Origin: Pseudomonas sp. ZH-FAD
Lineage (GTDB): Bacteria; Pseudomonadota; Gammaproteobacteria; Pseudomonadales; Pseudomonadaceae
Length of the DNA stretch: 64,000 nucleotides
Assembly: GCF_002803095.1 (NCBI RefSeq)
Contig: NZ_PGLR01000001.1
Location: 248,001 to 312,000, forward strand
Direction of reading: 5' to 3'
Numbering within the stretch: the first letter of the stretch is position 1; each line of letters begins with the position of its first letter. Below the pieces are notes generated by a model, which did not search any database, was not told where the DNA came from, and saw only the letters and a program-made list of their open reading frames with translations. Position numbers and translations under genes: made by a program. Shown here one piece after another: positions 9,867-18,406 of this stretch.

Positions 9867-10059
9867 AATAAGGTCGGCTAGCGAGCGCATGAAGGAAGCC
9901 CGTCTGCAGCGCCATATTCCCGTGTTTCGCGTTATTTTTACGGAGCTTGGCAGGTTCGTTCGTCTTAAAAGACAGTGGCAGTCGAACGTCCTGCGCGCTT
10001 CATCGAGCGGTGCAGGGGACGGGCTGCCTTACTTCATGCCAGTCATCAGCGAGCTTTCC

Positions 10060-10650
10060 ATGACCGCCTCTTCGCAACTGTCCCATCCGCTGCGTTCGCA
10101 GCGTCTGAACCAGATTACCCACGAGCCGCACAGTCACCTCGACAACCTGGTCAAGAGCCATGATCCGTTTGGCAGCCCGGAGCGGTTTTCCCACTTCGTG
10201 GCCGCCCAGTACCTCTTCCAGCGTGATCTGGAAAAGCTCTACAACGATCCGCAGCTGATCAAGCTGGTGCCTGATCTACCGCAGCGCTGCCGCGTCGAGC
10301 AGGCCGCGCTGGACCTGGCCGATCTGCAGCGCGCACTGCCTGAGGGCGATGACAGCATCCGCAACAAAGCCATGGGCATCGGCGAAGCGCTGGCCTGGTT
10401 GTTCGTTTCCGAAGGTTCCAAGCTCGGTGCCGCTTTCCTGCTCAAGCGCATGCCGGCGCTGGGCCTCAGCGAGACCTTTGGCGCGCGTCACCTGGGCGAG
10501 CCGGAAGGTGGCCGCGCACAGGGCTGGAAGGCGTTTACCGCGGTGCTCGACAGCGTCGAGCTGGATGCCGAGCAGGAGCGTCTGGCCGAGGCGGCGGCCA
10601 TCGCCGCCTTCGAGCGCTTCACCGTACATCTGGAACGCTGCTTTGCCTGA
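10060..10650 (+). CDS. hemO: Biliverdin-producing heme oxygenase, PigA/HemO type
   Basis: The 196-residue cytosolic enzyme opens heme to biliverdin and releases iron and CO. It closely resembles P. aeruginosa PigA as I remember it: LRSQRLN near the N-terminus, EPH with the proximal heme ligand His24 (His26 in PigA), Asn17 and Lys32 at the heme propionate-binding positions, and the FGARHLGEPEGGRAQGWKAF block containing the PigA Phe117 and Lys132 equivalents. These residues fit the delta/beta-selective bacterial group rather than the alpha type. The frame extends upstream to 9889, but the family-like sequence begins at the ATG at 10060. It overlaps the next gene by 8 bases. Confidence 0.9.
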   Translation: MTASSQLSHPLRSQRLNQITHEPHSHLDNLVKSHDPFGSPERFSHFVAAQYLFQRDLEKLYNDPQLIKLVPDLPQRCRVEQAALDLADLQRALPEGDDSIRNKAMGIGEALAWLFVSEGSKLGAAFLLKRMPALGLSETFGARHLGEPEGGRAQGWKAFTAVLDSVELDAEQERLAEAAAIAAFERFTVHLERCFA

Positions 10651-11041
10651 AACCACGCTGGCGCGTTCGGCCTGGCAGCGCTGGCTATGGCTGCTGCTGG
10701 CCTACCTGAGCATCGGCATGGCCATGCTCGGGGTGATACTGCCGGGCCTGCCCACCACCGAGTTCGTCCTCCTGGCGGCCTGGGCGGCGTCGCGCAGCTC
10801 ACCACGCCTGGCCGCCTGGTTGGAGAATCATCGGGTGTTCGGCCCGCTGCTGCGTGACTGGAAAAACGGTGGCCTGATCGCTCGGCGCACCAAGTGGATG
10901 GCGAGTGCCAGCATGCTGCTCGCGCTGAGCATCCTGCTGCTGACCGTCAACCATCTGCCTTCCGTGCTGTTCGCCGCTGCCGGCATGAGCTGCGGCGCGC
11001 TGTTTATCTGGACTCGGCCGGAAAAACCCAGGGCAGGTTAG
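10643..11041 (+). CDS. DUF454 (YbaN-like) inner-membrane protein
   Basis: The product is about 132 residues with three or four membrane helices. WQRWLWLLLAYLSIGMAMLGVILPGLPTTEF is the diagnostic opening of the DUF454/YbaN family, including the LPGLPTT motif, and RSSPRLAAWLENHRVFGPLLRDW also matches. I propose the TTG at 10643, which overlaps the end of the heme oxygenase gene; no better ATG precedes the conserved start. The biochemical function of the family is unknown. The tight overlap points to co-expression with heme oxygenase and so to iron or heme stress. Confidence 0.75.
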   Translation: MPETTLARSAWQRWLWLLLAYLSIGMAMLGVILPGLPTTEFVLLAAWAASRSSPRLAAWLENHRVFGPLLRDWKNGGLIARRTKWMASASMLLALSILLLTVNHLPSVLFAAAGMSCGALFIWTRPEKPRAG

Positions 11042-11100
11042 TGCGCTCGGTGGGAGGGGCTTCAGCCGCGGCTACGACCGTCGTCTAGGCGCCTGCCTGT

Positions 11101-11170
11101 GTCGTAGCCCGGATGCAATCCGGGGGCGGTGGCCACATTACCCCCGGTGCGCACTGCGCACCCTACGACC
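11101..11170. repeat. REP-like palindromic element
   Basis: The left arm reads GTCGTAGCCCGGATGCAATC then a G-run. The right arm is the complementary type ending GCGCACCCTACGAC. The two arms belong to different local repeat families (see 14904 and 48497), so this looks like a chimera of two. It lies between the DUF454 gene and metQ; a single-arm relative (GGGAGGGGCTTCAGCCGCG) lies at about 11050. Confidence 0.6.
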
Positions 11171-11201
11171 GCGAATTAGCCAACGCATTCCACGCATAAA
11201 A

Positions 11202-11231
11202 ATGCCGCGCAGCTTTGCAGCGGCGCGGCAT
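11202..11231 (-). terminator. Rho-independent terminator of metNIQ
   Basis: An 8-bp stem (ATGCCGCG at 11202-11209 with CGCGGCAT at 11224-11231) is followed, reading on the minus strand, by a T-rich tract (complement of ATAAAA). It lies 21 bases after the metQ stop. Confidence 0.75.
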
Positions 11232-11252
11232 CGGGTACAGCGTCAGCGGCGA

Positions 11253-12023
11253 TCAGAACGCCGGCACGACGGCGCCTTTGTACTTCTCTTCGATGAACTG
11301 CTTGACCTCGGCGCTGTGCAGAGCCTTGACCAGCTTCTGCACGGCGTCGCTGTCCTTGTTGTCGGCGCGGGTCACCAGGATGTTCACGTACGGCGAGTCG
11401 CTGCCTTCGATGGCCAGGGCGTCCTGGGTCGGGTTGAGCTTGGCTTCCAGGGCGTAGTTGGTGTTGATCAGGGCCAGATCGACCTGGCTCAGCACGCGCG
11501 GCAGAGTGGCCGCTTCCAGTTCACGCACCTTGATCGCCTTGGGGTTCTCGACGATGTCCTTCGGCGTGGCGAGGATGCCGGCTTCCGGCTTGAGCTTGAT
11601 CACGCCGGCCTTCTGCAGCAGCAGCAGGGCACGGCCGCCGTTGGTGGCGTCGTTGGGGATGGCCACGGTGGCACCTTGCGGCAGCTCGCTCAGATCCTTG
11701 ATCTTGCTGGAGTAGGCGCCGAAGGGCTCGACGTGCACACCAGCAACGCTGACCAGCTCGGTCTTGCGGCTGGCATTGAACTCGTCCAGGTACGGCTGGT
11801 GCTGGAAGAAGTTGGCGTCGAGGTTCTTCTGCTGCACCTGCAGGTTGGGCTGCACGTAGTCGGTGAACACACGCACCTTCAGCTCCACGCCTTCTTTGGC
11901 CAGGGCTGGTTTGACGAACTCGAGGATCTCCGCGTGCGGCACCGGGGTGGCGGCGACGTTGAGGGTTTCGGCCTGGGCCGAGAAGGCCGCGCAGGCGGCG
12001 ATGGCAGTCAGCAGCTTCTTCAT
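11253..12023 (-). CDS. metQ: Methionine ABC transporter substrate-binding protein MetQ
   Basis: This 256-residue periplasmic NlpA/MetQ-family protein has a signal peptide MKKLLTAIAACAAFSAQA, then ETLNVAATPVPHAEIL, the standard opening of the family. There is no lipobox cysteine, as in the P. aeruginosa protein. IPNDATNGGRALLLLQKAGVI is also characteristic. The ATG at 12023 has an AAGGA site upstream; the frame continues to 12119 but without family-like sequence. It delivers D- and L-methionine to MetNI and is the last gene of the metNIQ unit, 61 bases after metI. Confidence 0.93.
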   Translation of the reverse strand: MKKLLTAIAACAAFSAQAETLNVAATPVPHAEILEFVKPALAKEGVELKVRVFTDYVQPNLQVQQKNLDANFFQHQPYLDEFNASRKTELVSVAGVHVEPFGAYSSKIKDLSELPQGATVAIPNDATNGGRALLLLQKAGVIKLKPEAGILATPKDIVENPKAIKVRELEAATLPRVLSQVDLALINTNYALEAKLNPTQDALAIEGSDSPYVNILVTRADNKDSDAVQKLVKALHSAEVKQFIEEKYKGAVVPAF

Positions 12024-12084
12024 TTCAAGGTTCCTTTTGGGAAGGTTGGCGCGGGTCTCGCGGGTGGCGAGTCGCCGCTTTTCA

Positions 12085-12753
12085 TCATTTACGGGAAAAA
12101 TGCACCACGAGGCGATCACCGACCATCTGCAGCACCTGCACCAGAATCAGCAGCAGGATCACGGTCACGGCCATCACGTCCGGTTGGTAGCGCTGGTAGC
12201 CGTAGCGCACGGCCAGGTCGCCGAGGCCGCCGCCGCCGATCAGGCCACTCATGGCGGTGTAAGACACCAGGGTAATCGCGGTGACGGTGGTGGCCGCGAG
12301 CAGGCCGGGCAGCGCCTCGGGCAGCAGCGCGCGGGTGATGATCTGCCAGGTAGTGGCGCCCATCGCCTGGGTCGCTTCGATGATGCCGCGCTCCACCTCG
12401 CGCAGGGCGGTTTCCACCAGGCGCGCGAAGAACGGCGTGGCGCCCACTACCAGCGGCGGAATGGCGCCGGCCACGCCCAGCGAGGTGCCGACCAGCAGCT
12501 CGGTGAAGGGGATCATCAGGATCAAGAGGATGACGAACGGCACCGAGCGCAGGATGTTCACCACCAGCGACAGCGCGCCGTACAAGGCCTTCTGCTCGAA
12601 CAGCTGGCGCGGGCCGGTGAGAAACAGCAGCACGCCGAGCGGCAGGCCGAGCAGCACGGTGAACAGCATGGAGCCGAGCAGCATGTTCAGGGTGTCGAGG
12701 CTGGCCTGCCAGATTTCCGGCCAGAACACGTTGGGCAGCAGTTGTTCGAGCAT
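12085..12753 (-). CDS. metI: Methionine ABC transporter permease MetI
   Basis: The 222-residue permease has five predicted membrane segments and the binding-protein-dependent transport loop EALPGLLAATTVTAI, where MetN docks. The opening, [28 protein letters not shown], matches MetI proteins. Its start codon overlaps the metN stop by one base (TGATG). Confidence 0.93.
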   Translation of the reverse strand: MLEQLLPNVFWPEIWQASLDTLNMLLGSMLFTVLLGLPLGVLLFLTGPRQLFEQKALYGALSLVVNILRSVPFVILLILMIPFTELLVGTSLGVAGAIPPLVVGATPFFARLVETALREVERGIIEATQAMGATTWQIITRALLPEALPGLLAATTVTAITLVSYTAMSGLIGGGGLGDLAVRYGYQRYQPDVMAVTVILLLILVQVLQMVGDRLVVHFSRK

Positions 12754-13760
12754 CAGCGCAGTACCTCCAGATGCACGTCGGCGGCTTCGAAGCGCGCCAG
12801 CGCGGCGTCGATGTCGCCACCGGTCAGGGCCAGGGTGAGCTGGCCGTAGGGGGTGTCCTTGATGCGGTCGATGCGCCCGGCGAGGATGCTGTAGTCCACA
12901 CCGGTCTCGCGGGCCACGGTGCCCAGCAGCGGGGCGTAGGTGGCTTCGCCCTGGAAGGTCAGGCGCAGGATGCGGCCTTCGACATGGGCGAAGTCATCGC
13001 GCTGCTCGGCTTCGTCGACGTGCTCGGACTCCTGCACGAAACGCCGCGTGGTCGAGTGCTGCGGATGTAGGAACACCTCGGCCACCGGGCCTTCCTCGAC
13101 GATGACGCCTGCGTCCATCACCGCCACGCGGTCGCAGACGCGGCGGATCACGTCCATCTCGTGGGTGATCAGCACGATGGTCAGGCCCAGCTCGCGGTTG
13201 ATCTCGGCCAGCAGCTGCAACACGGCGGTGGTGGTCTGCGGGTCGAGGGCGCTGGTGGCCTCGTCGCACAACAGGATCTTCGGCCGCGTGCTCAGCGCAC
13301 GGGCGATGCCGACGCGCTGTTTCTGCCCGCCGGAGAGCTGCGCCGGGTATTTGTTGGCGTGATCCTGCAGGCCGACGCGGGCCAGCAGTTCGGCGACGCG
13401 GGCATCGATCTCGGCGCGGCTCAGCTCGCCGGCCAGACGCAGCGGCATGGCGATGTTGTCGGCGACGGTCTTCGACGACAGCAGGTTGAAGTGCTGGAAG
13501 ATCATCCCGACCTGCTGGCGGAAGCGGCGCAGGCCATTGGCATCGAGGGCGGTGACGTCGACGCCGTCGATCTCGATGCGACCGCCCGAGGGTTCTTCCA
13601 GGCGGTTGATCAGGCGCAGCAGGGTGCTCTTGCCGGCGCCGGAGTGGCCGATGATGCCGAACACCTGGCCGCTGCCGACCTGCAGCGTGGTGGGCTGCAG
13701 CGCCGGAATCTCGCGACCGGCGACGCGGTAGGCTTTGTGGACGGATTGAAACTGGATCAC
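12753..13760 (-). CDS. metN: Methionine ABC transporter ATP-binding protein MetN
   Basis: This 335-residue ATPase has Walker [10 protein letters not shown] at about residue 38, signature LSGGQKQR at about 142, Walker [14 protein letters not shown] and a His switch (THEMDVI). The C-terminal 90 or so residues form the NIL domain, which binds methionine and inhibits transport from inside. It is the first gene of metNIQ. The 170 bases upstream, up to the lipoprotein gene, hold the likely promoter; I recognised no operator there. Confidence 0.94.
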   Translation of the reverse strand: MIQFQSVHKAYRVAGREIPALQPTTLQVGSGQVFGIIGHSGAGKSTLLRLINRLEEPSGGRIEIDGVDVTALDANGLRRFRQQVGMIFQHFNLLSSKTVADNIAMPLRLAGELSRAEIDARVAELLARVGLQDHANKYPAQLSGGQKQRVGIARALSTRPKILLCDEATSALDPQTTTAVLQLLAEINRELGLTIVLITHEMDVIRRVCDRVAVMDAGVIVEEGPVAEVFLHPQHSTTRRFVQESEHVDEAEQRDDFAHVEGRILRLTFQGEATYAPLLGTVARETGVDYSILAGRIDRIKDTPYGQLTLALTGGDIDAALARFEAADVHLEVLR

Positions 13761-13932
13761 GCGAACGACCTTTTGGGTGTGTTCAAGGGCGGGCCCCCAG
13801 GTGGAAGGGGCCGGCCATCGGGCGCCGGGTGAGGCGCAAAAGGGCGCTAGTTTACCCGGCGGTGTTTAGGCCGAGAAAATCTTTGTTGGCCTATGGTTAT
13901 TACAAAATGGCATTACCGATAAGCGACAGGCA

Positions 13933-14778
13933 TCAGTTGCGCTTTGGGCTCAACAGCAGGCGTGGCACCTGTTGCGGAGCGATCTTCTGGCTCAACTGCG
14001 GACGAAAGCTTGGGTCGAGTTTCTTGATGCGTGCCGACAGCAGCGCCGCAACCCAGGGATAATCCTTGGCCTCGCGTACTTCGATGCGCACGGCGCAGCG
14101 AAAGGTCACGACATCCGCCGCCACGCTGTCGAGCAGGCGGCGCAGGTTTTCGTTGTCCTGGTTGTCCAGCATAGGCATGGCCACACTGCTGGTGACGGCG
14201 TTCGGATCGATCAGGCGCGCTGTGGGCTCGCTCTCGACCACTGGCGCTGGCTGGCTTGCGGCTACCGGAGCGGTTGCTGCCTTGGCCGCTGCCTGGCGCT
14301 CGCTGGCCAGACGCTGCTGACGAAGTTGCTCCTGGCGCTCGGCATCGAGCTTGGCGGCTGCATCGCGTGCCTGTTGCTCGGCAGCCGCCTGGCGTGCCGT
14401 ACGGGCGCTGTCGATGGCCTGGTTGAGATCGTGACTCAGGGCCGGCGCCTGCGGCATCAGGCTGCGGGCCTGGCCCAATGCCTGCGCGGCGCGATCCAGA
14501 TCGCCCTGCTGCAGCGCTTCGCGGCCTTGCTCCATATAGGCCTCGGCCAGCTGGCGCTGGTACTGCTCCAGACGCGTGTCGCGGCTGGCGCGCTGCTGCA
14601 GTGTGCTGAGCTGGCTGCGCGCGTCGTCGAGGCGTTCTTCGGCCAGGCTCAGGTCGAGCTGACGGAAGGCGACGACCAGATCGTCGACCGGCGGGAGGCT
14701 GTGCTGCTGGCTGCTCTGGCAACCGGCTAGAAGTAGAACCAGAAAAAGCGGAAGACCACGAAAAGCGAACGACTTCAT
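13933..14778 (-). CDS. Conserved lipoprotein of unknown function (PA5502-like by synteny)
   Basis: The 281-residue product has a lipoprotein signal (MKSFAFRGLPLFLVLLLAGC, lipobox LAGC). A helical region with tetratricopeptide-like character follows (DDARSQLSTL, AEAYMEQGREALQQGDLDRAAQAL), then an Ala/Gln/Arg-rich coiled coil at about 120-180 and a C-terminal domain with a single cysteine. It sits between znuB and metN, exactly where P. aeruginosa has PA5502, so its role may be tied to either neighbour, but nothing in the sequence shows a metal or methionine link. I used the ATG at 14778 because it starts the signal peptide. Confidence 0.8.
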   Translation of the reverse strand: MKSFAFRGLPLFLVLLLAGCQSSQQHSLPPVDDLVVAFRQLDLSLAEERLDDARSQLSTLQQRASRDTRLEQYQRQLAEAYMEQGREALQQGDLDRAAQALGQARSLMPQAPALSHDLNQAIDSARTARQAAAEQQARDAAAKLDAERQEQLRQQRLASERQAAAKAATAPVAASQPAPVVESEPTARLIDPNAVTSSVAMPMLDNQDNENLRRLLDSVAADVVTFRCAVRIEVREAKDYPWVAALLSARIKKLDPSFRPQLSQKIAPQQVPRLLLSPKRN

Positions 14779-14903
14779 AACTACGCGTCTCGAATTGTGC
14801 AAAAAACGCGCAATCATACAGGTTTACGGCCTCGATTTCACGCTGTTCGGGGTCCCTTGCCCATTCACGGGAAAGGGCTGGGGAGAGGTTAGAAAGATGA
14901 GCC

Positions 14904-14964
14904 GTAGCCCGGATGCAATCCGGGAACAACGTGGCGCAGCTGTCCCGGATTGCATCCGGTCTAC
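14904..14964. repeat. REP-like inverted repeat (GTAGCCCGGATGCAATCCGG family)
   Basis: Arms GTAGCCCGGATGCAATCCGG and its near complement enclose about 18 bases, in the gap between the lipoprotein gene and znuB. A related family member rich in CCCTTTCCC/GGGGAGAGG lies just before it at about 14848-14890. The same sequence recurs at 18218 and in part at 11101 and about 42515. Confidence 0.75.
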
Positions 14965-14977
14965 GCGCGATGCGCCG

Positions 14978-15766
14978 TCAACCGCTGCGCTTGGGCAGGG
15001 CGAAACTGGCCAGGAACAACGCAGCGGCACTGACCACGATGGATGGCCCGGCCGGCGTGTCCTGATACCAGGACAGCGTCAGGCCGCAGCACACCGCCAG
15101 CAGGCCGAGCAGGCTGGCGCCCACGGCCATCTGTTCCGGTGTGCGCGCGTGGCGCTGGGCAGCAGCGGCGGGGATGATCAGCAACGAGGTGATCAGCAGT
15201 ACGCCGACGATCTTCATCGCCACGGCGATCACCACGGCAATCAGCAGCATCAGGGCCAGGCGAATCGCCGCCACCGGCAGGCCTTCGACCCGTGCCAGTT
15301 CCTCGTGCACGGTGATCGCCAGCAGCGGTCGCCACAACCAAGCCAGCAGCGCCAGCACCAGCGCGCTGCCGCCGATGATCCAGGCCAGGTCGGTGGGGCT
15401 GACGGCGAGCAGGTCGCCGAACAGGTAGCTCATCAGGTCGATGCGCACGTCATGCATGAAACTCAGCGCCACCAGACCCAGTGACAGGGTGCTGTGGGCG
15501 AGGATGCCCAGCAGGGTGTCGGAGGCCAGCGGCTGGCGCTGTTGCAGGGTCACCAGCAGCACGGCGAGCAGCACGCAGCCGACGGTCACCGTCAGGGTCG
15601 GGCTGACGTCCAGCATCAGCCCCAATGCCACGCCAAGCAGGGCAGCGTGGGACAGGGTGTCGCCAAAATAGGCCATGCGCCGCCACACCACGAAGGAGCC
15701 GAGCGGGCCGGCCACCAGGGCCAGGGTAAGGCCGGCGAGCAGAGCGTTGAGGAGGAAATCGGGCAT
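14978..15766 (-). CDS. znuB: Zinc ABC transporter permease ZnuB
   Basis: This 262-residue ABC-3 family permease has seven to eight membrane segments. FVVWRRMAYFGDTLSHAALLGVALG is the family signature, with the conserved GD..SH motif. I chose the ATG at 15766, which overlaps the znuC stop as TGATG; an in-frame TTG at 15778 is an alternative. It forms the Zn(II) importer with ZnuA and ZnuC. The REP-rich gap downstream separates it from the lipoprotein gene. Confidence 0.93.
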   Translation of the reverse strand: MPDFLLNALLAGLTLALVAGPLGSFVVWRRMAYFGDTLSHAALLGVALGLMLDVSPTLTVTVGCVLLAVLLVTLQQRQPLASDTLLGILAHSTLSLGLVALSFMHDVRIDLMSYLFGDLLAVSPTDLAWIIGGSALVLALLAWLWRPLLAITVHEELARVEGLPVAAIRLALMLLIAVVIAVAMKIVGVLLITSLLIIPAAAAQRHARTPEQMAVGASLLGLLAVCCGLTLSWYQDTPAGPSIVVSAAALFLASFALPKRSG

Positions 15767-16554
15767 CAGTGTTTGCAACCAGGGCCATGAACGTGAGCCG
15801 GGCCGTGGATGGTCAGGCCGGGCTGAACCACGCCGCCATGCAGGTCGTGCGCGTGGTCATGATGGTGGTGGTAGACGGCGAGGCTCTTGGCGTCCTGACC
15901 GAACAGTTCGATGAACGCCGGGTCGCCACTGACCTGCTCCGGGTGCCCCGAGCAGCACACATGGCGGTTGAGGCAGACCACCTGATCGGTGGCGCTCATC
16001 ACCAGGTGCAGGTCGTGCGAGACCATCAGTACGCCGCAGCCATGGCGCTCGCGCAGTCGCGAGATCAGCCGATACAGCTCGGCCTGACCGGCGACGTCAA
16101 CGCCCTGCACCGGCTCGTCGAGCACCAGCAGTTGTGGCTCGCGCAGCAGCGCGCGGGCCAGCAGTACGCGCTGCATCTCGCCACCGGAAATGCTCTGCAG
16201 CGGGCTGTCGATCACCTGTTCCGCACCGACCTCGGCCAGTGCTGCCAGGACGCGTTTGCGATCCACCCCCGGTACCAGGCGCAGGAAACGCAGCACCGAC
16301 AGCGGCAAGGTGGCGTCGACGTGGAGTTTTTGTGGCATGTAGCCGATGCGCAGGCGTGGCGCCCGACGCACGTTGCCACGCTCAGGCTGCAGCAGGCCGA
16401 GCACCACGCGCACCAGGGTGGTCTTGCCCGCACCGTTGGGCCCGATCAGGGTGACGATCTCGCCGGGTTGTACGCTCAGCTGCACGTCGTCCAGCACAGG
16501 CTGGCCGTTGAAGCTGACAGCGACCCCGTCGAGACGGATCAGCGCGTCGCTCAT
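15766..16554 (-). CDS. znuC: Zinc ABC transporter ATP-binding protein ZnuC
   Basis: The 262-residue ATPase has Walker [10 protein letters not shown] at about residue 37, signature ISGGEMQR at about 132 and Walker [13 protein letters not shown]. The C-terminal tail is His-rich ([10 protein letters not shown] and [13 protein letters not shown]), which suits zinc handling. It overlaps zur by 4 bases (ATGA), so zur-znuC-znuB form one zinc-regulated unit. Confidence 0.95.
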   Translation of the reverse strand: MSDALIRLDGVAVSFNGQPVLDDVQLSVQPGEIVTLIGPNGAGKTTLVRVVLGLLQPERGNVRRAPRLRIGYMPQKLHVDATLPLSVLRFLRLVPGVDRKRVLAALAEVGAEQVIDSPLQSISGGEMQRVLLARALLREPQLLVLDEPVQGVDVAGQAELYRLISRLRERHGCGVLMVSHDLHLVMSATDQVVCLNRHVCCSGHPEQVSGDPAFIELFGQDAKSLAVYHHHHDHAHDLHGGVVQPGLTIHGPAHVHGPGCKH

Positions 16555-17036
16555 GCCGTGCCCTTGCAGCCTGCGCAGAGGCCGACCACTTCCACGGTCT
16601 GGCTTTCGACGACGAAACCGACGCCAGCCGCCCCGTCGACGATGGCCTGGCTGATCGCTGGTTGCTCCAGTTCGGTGGCGGCGTGGCAGCTACGGCAGAT
16701 CAGAAACTGGCCCTGATGCGCGTGCTCCGGGTGGCTGCAGCCGACGAAGGCGTTGAGGGAGGCGATGCGGTGCACCAGGCCGTTTTCCAGCAGGAAATCC
16801 AGCGCGCGGTAAACCGTGGGTGGTGCGGCGCGGCGACCGTCTTCGTCGCTCAATACGCCGAGAATGTCGTAGGCGCCGAGCGGCTTGTGGCTGGCCCAGA
16901 CCAGCTCCAGCACGCGTTTGCGCAGGGCGGTCAGGCGTAGGCCTTGGCGCGCGCAGATGGCTTCGGCCTCGGCCAGTGCATGGCTGACGCAACGGGAGTG
17001 GTCATGAGGGCGTGCAGCCAGGGGTGTGTCGGTCAT
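16551..17036 (-). CDS. zur: Zinc uptake regulator Zur (Fur family)
   Basis: This 161-residue zinc-sensing repressor has a winged-helix region with [27 protein letters not shown], followed by the metal-binding segment [17 protein letters not shown] and a C-terminal CAGC, together forming the structural zinc site. I used the ATG at 17036; the frame also allows a TTG at 17042. It leads the zur-znuCB unit and is divergent from znuA; both are likely under Zur control through the site at 17063. Confidence 0.93.
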   Translation of the reverse strand: MTDTPLAARPHDHSRCVSHALAEAEAICARQGLRLTALRKRVLELVWASHKPLGAYDILGVLSDEDGRRAAPPTVYRALDFLLENGLVHRIASLNAFVGCSHPEHAHQGQFLICRSCHAATELEQPAISQAIVDGAAGVGFVVESQTVEVVGLCAGCKGTA

Positions 17037-17062
17037 GGGCAAGGACGGCGCTGGGAAGAGAC

Positions 17063-17075
17063 GTTATTATGTTAC
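17063..17075. promoter_or_regulatory. Candidate Zur box
   Basis: GTTATTATGTTAC matches the core Zur consensus GTTATANTATAAC at 9 of 12 informative positions and lies between divergent zur and znuA, 27 bases from the zur ATG. It is adjacent to the inserted element at 17083. It is the only such match I saw in this gap. Confidence 0.45.
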
Positions 17076-17082
17076 CCGTTCA

Positions 17083-17222
17083 GGGCGCCTCTAAAAACTA
17101 CCTGCGTTGCCATCGCTGCGTTAAAAACAGACTCAAAATGCTCATTTACAGCTCGTAAACTCCGCTTTTTCGCCTGTTTTTGCCTTGCGCTGACTGCCTC
17201 GCCTACGTTTTTAGAGGTGCCC
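17083..17222. mobile_element. 140-bp terminal-inverted-repeat element (MITE-like), copy 1
   Basis: The ends form an inverted repeat (GGGCGCCTCTAAAAAC against GTTTTTAGAGGTGCCC, one mismatch). Inside, CTCATTTACA and CGTAAACTCCGCTT are shared with the copy at 60681. There is no coding capacity. It lies between the candidate Zur box and the znuA start codon, so it becomes part of the znuA leader or moves the promoter away from the gene. Confidence 0.75.
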
Positions 17223-17246
17223 TTCAATCCAATCCGAGTATGCCCC

Positions 17247-18191
17247 GTGTTGCGTCTTTTCTGTCTCTTTACCCTGTTTTTCGTCGCCAGCGCCCAGGCC
17301 GAGGTGCGTGTGCTGACCAGTATCAAACCGCTGCAACTGATCGCCGCGGCAGTGCAGGACGGCATCGGCGAACCCGAGGTGCTGCTGCCGCCCGGTGCCT
17401 CGCCGCACCACTATGCGTTGCGCCCATCCGATGTACGGAGAGTGCGTGATGCCGACCTGCTGTACTGGATCGGTCCGGACATGGAGGGTTTTCTACCGCG
17501 TGTACTGAGCAGCCGCGACAAGCCCCAGGTGGCGGTGCAGGATCTGCCCGGCATGACCCTGCGCCATTTCGGCGATAGCCACGACGAACACGATCATGAC
17601 CAAGACGAGCATGATCATGGTCACGGACATGCCAGCGATGAGCTTGGTCATGACCATGATCACCGTCCGGGCAGCCTGGATGCCCACCTGTGGTTGGCCG
17701 CCGACAACGCCAAGGTGATCGCCGCGCGCATGGCCGCCGACCTGGCCAAGCTGGATACCGCCAACGCCGCGCGTTACGCCGCCAATCTGCAAGCCTTCGA
17801 AGCGCGCCTGGATGCGCTCGATGGCCGCATTCGCCCGCAACTGGCCGCTTTGCAGGGCAAGCCGTATTTCGTCTTCCACGAAGCATTCGACTATTTCGAG
17901 GCTGCCTACGGCCTCAAGCACGCCGGCGTGTTCAGCGTGCTGACCGAAGTACAGCCCGGTGCGCGCCATGTCGCTGCCATGCGCAAGACGCTGCAACAGA
18001 CCGGCCCGAGCTGCGTATTCAGCGAGCCGCCGCTGCGCCCGCGCCTGGCCGAAACCCTCAGTGCCGGCTTGCCGGTGAAACTGGCGGAACTCGATGCCCT
18101 CGGCGGCGCCCTGCCAGTCAGTGCCAACGGCTATGAACAACTGCTGGAAAACCTGGCAGGCGGCCTGACCGAGTGCCTGAATAGCCTGTAA
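17247..18191 (+). CDS. znuA: Zinc ABC transporter substrate-binding protein ZnuA
   Basis: This 314-residue periplasmic cluster A-I binding protein has a signal peptide MLRLFCLFTLFFVASAQA, then EVRVLTSIKPLQLIAAAV. The zinc site includes PGASPHHYALRPSDV, LDAHLWLAADNAK and the FHEAFDYFEAAYGL block. Between them is a His/Asp-rich flexible loop at about residues 108-145 (for example DEHDHGHGHA), typical of ZnuA. The start is a GTG at 17247; the earlier in-frame codons run into the inserted repeat element. There is no strong ribosome site. Confidence 0.92.
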   Translation: MLRLFCLFTLFFVASAQAEVRVLTSIKPLQLIAAAVQDGIGEPEVLLPPGASPHHYALRPSDVRRVRDADLLYWIGPDMEGFLPRVLSSRDKPQVAVQDLPGMTLRHFGDSHDEHDHDQDEHDHGHGHASDELGHDHDHRPGSLDAHLWLAADNAKVIAARMAADLAKLDTANAARYAANLQAFEARLDALDGRIRPQLAALQGKPYFVFHEAFDYFEAAYGLKHAGVFSVLTEVQPGARHVAAMRKTLQQTGPSCVFSEPPLRPRLAETLSAGLPVKLAELDALGGALPVSANGYEQLLENLAGGLTECLNSL

Positions 18192-18217
18192 GACCTTTGG
18201 AGTCGTGAACGTTTTTC

Positions 18218-18273
18218 GTAGCCCGGATGCAATCCGGGAGCGATGGCAACGGCCCCGGATTGCATCCAGGCTG
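18218..18273. repeat. REP-like inverted repeat (GTAGCCCGGATGCAATCCGG family)
   Basis: This is a second good copy of the element at 14904, with arms GTAGCCCGGATGCAATCCGG and CCGGATTGCATCCAGGCT. It lies in the 215-base gap after znuA, followed at about 18303 by a half element GAGGGGCTTCAGCCGCG. Confidence 0.7.
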
Positions 18274-18406
18274 CAACTGATCGAACGTCTTGCCCCGTGT
18301 GAGGGGCTTCAGCCGCGACGAGTCGAGCTACGAACTGTAACCACCGCCTCGTTGCCGCCCGCAGGCGCAAACCACTAGGCTTGCGCTTTTGCCGCGAGCG
18401 CCCGCC

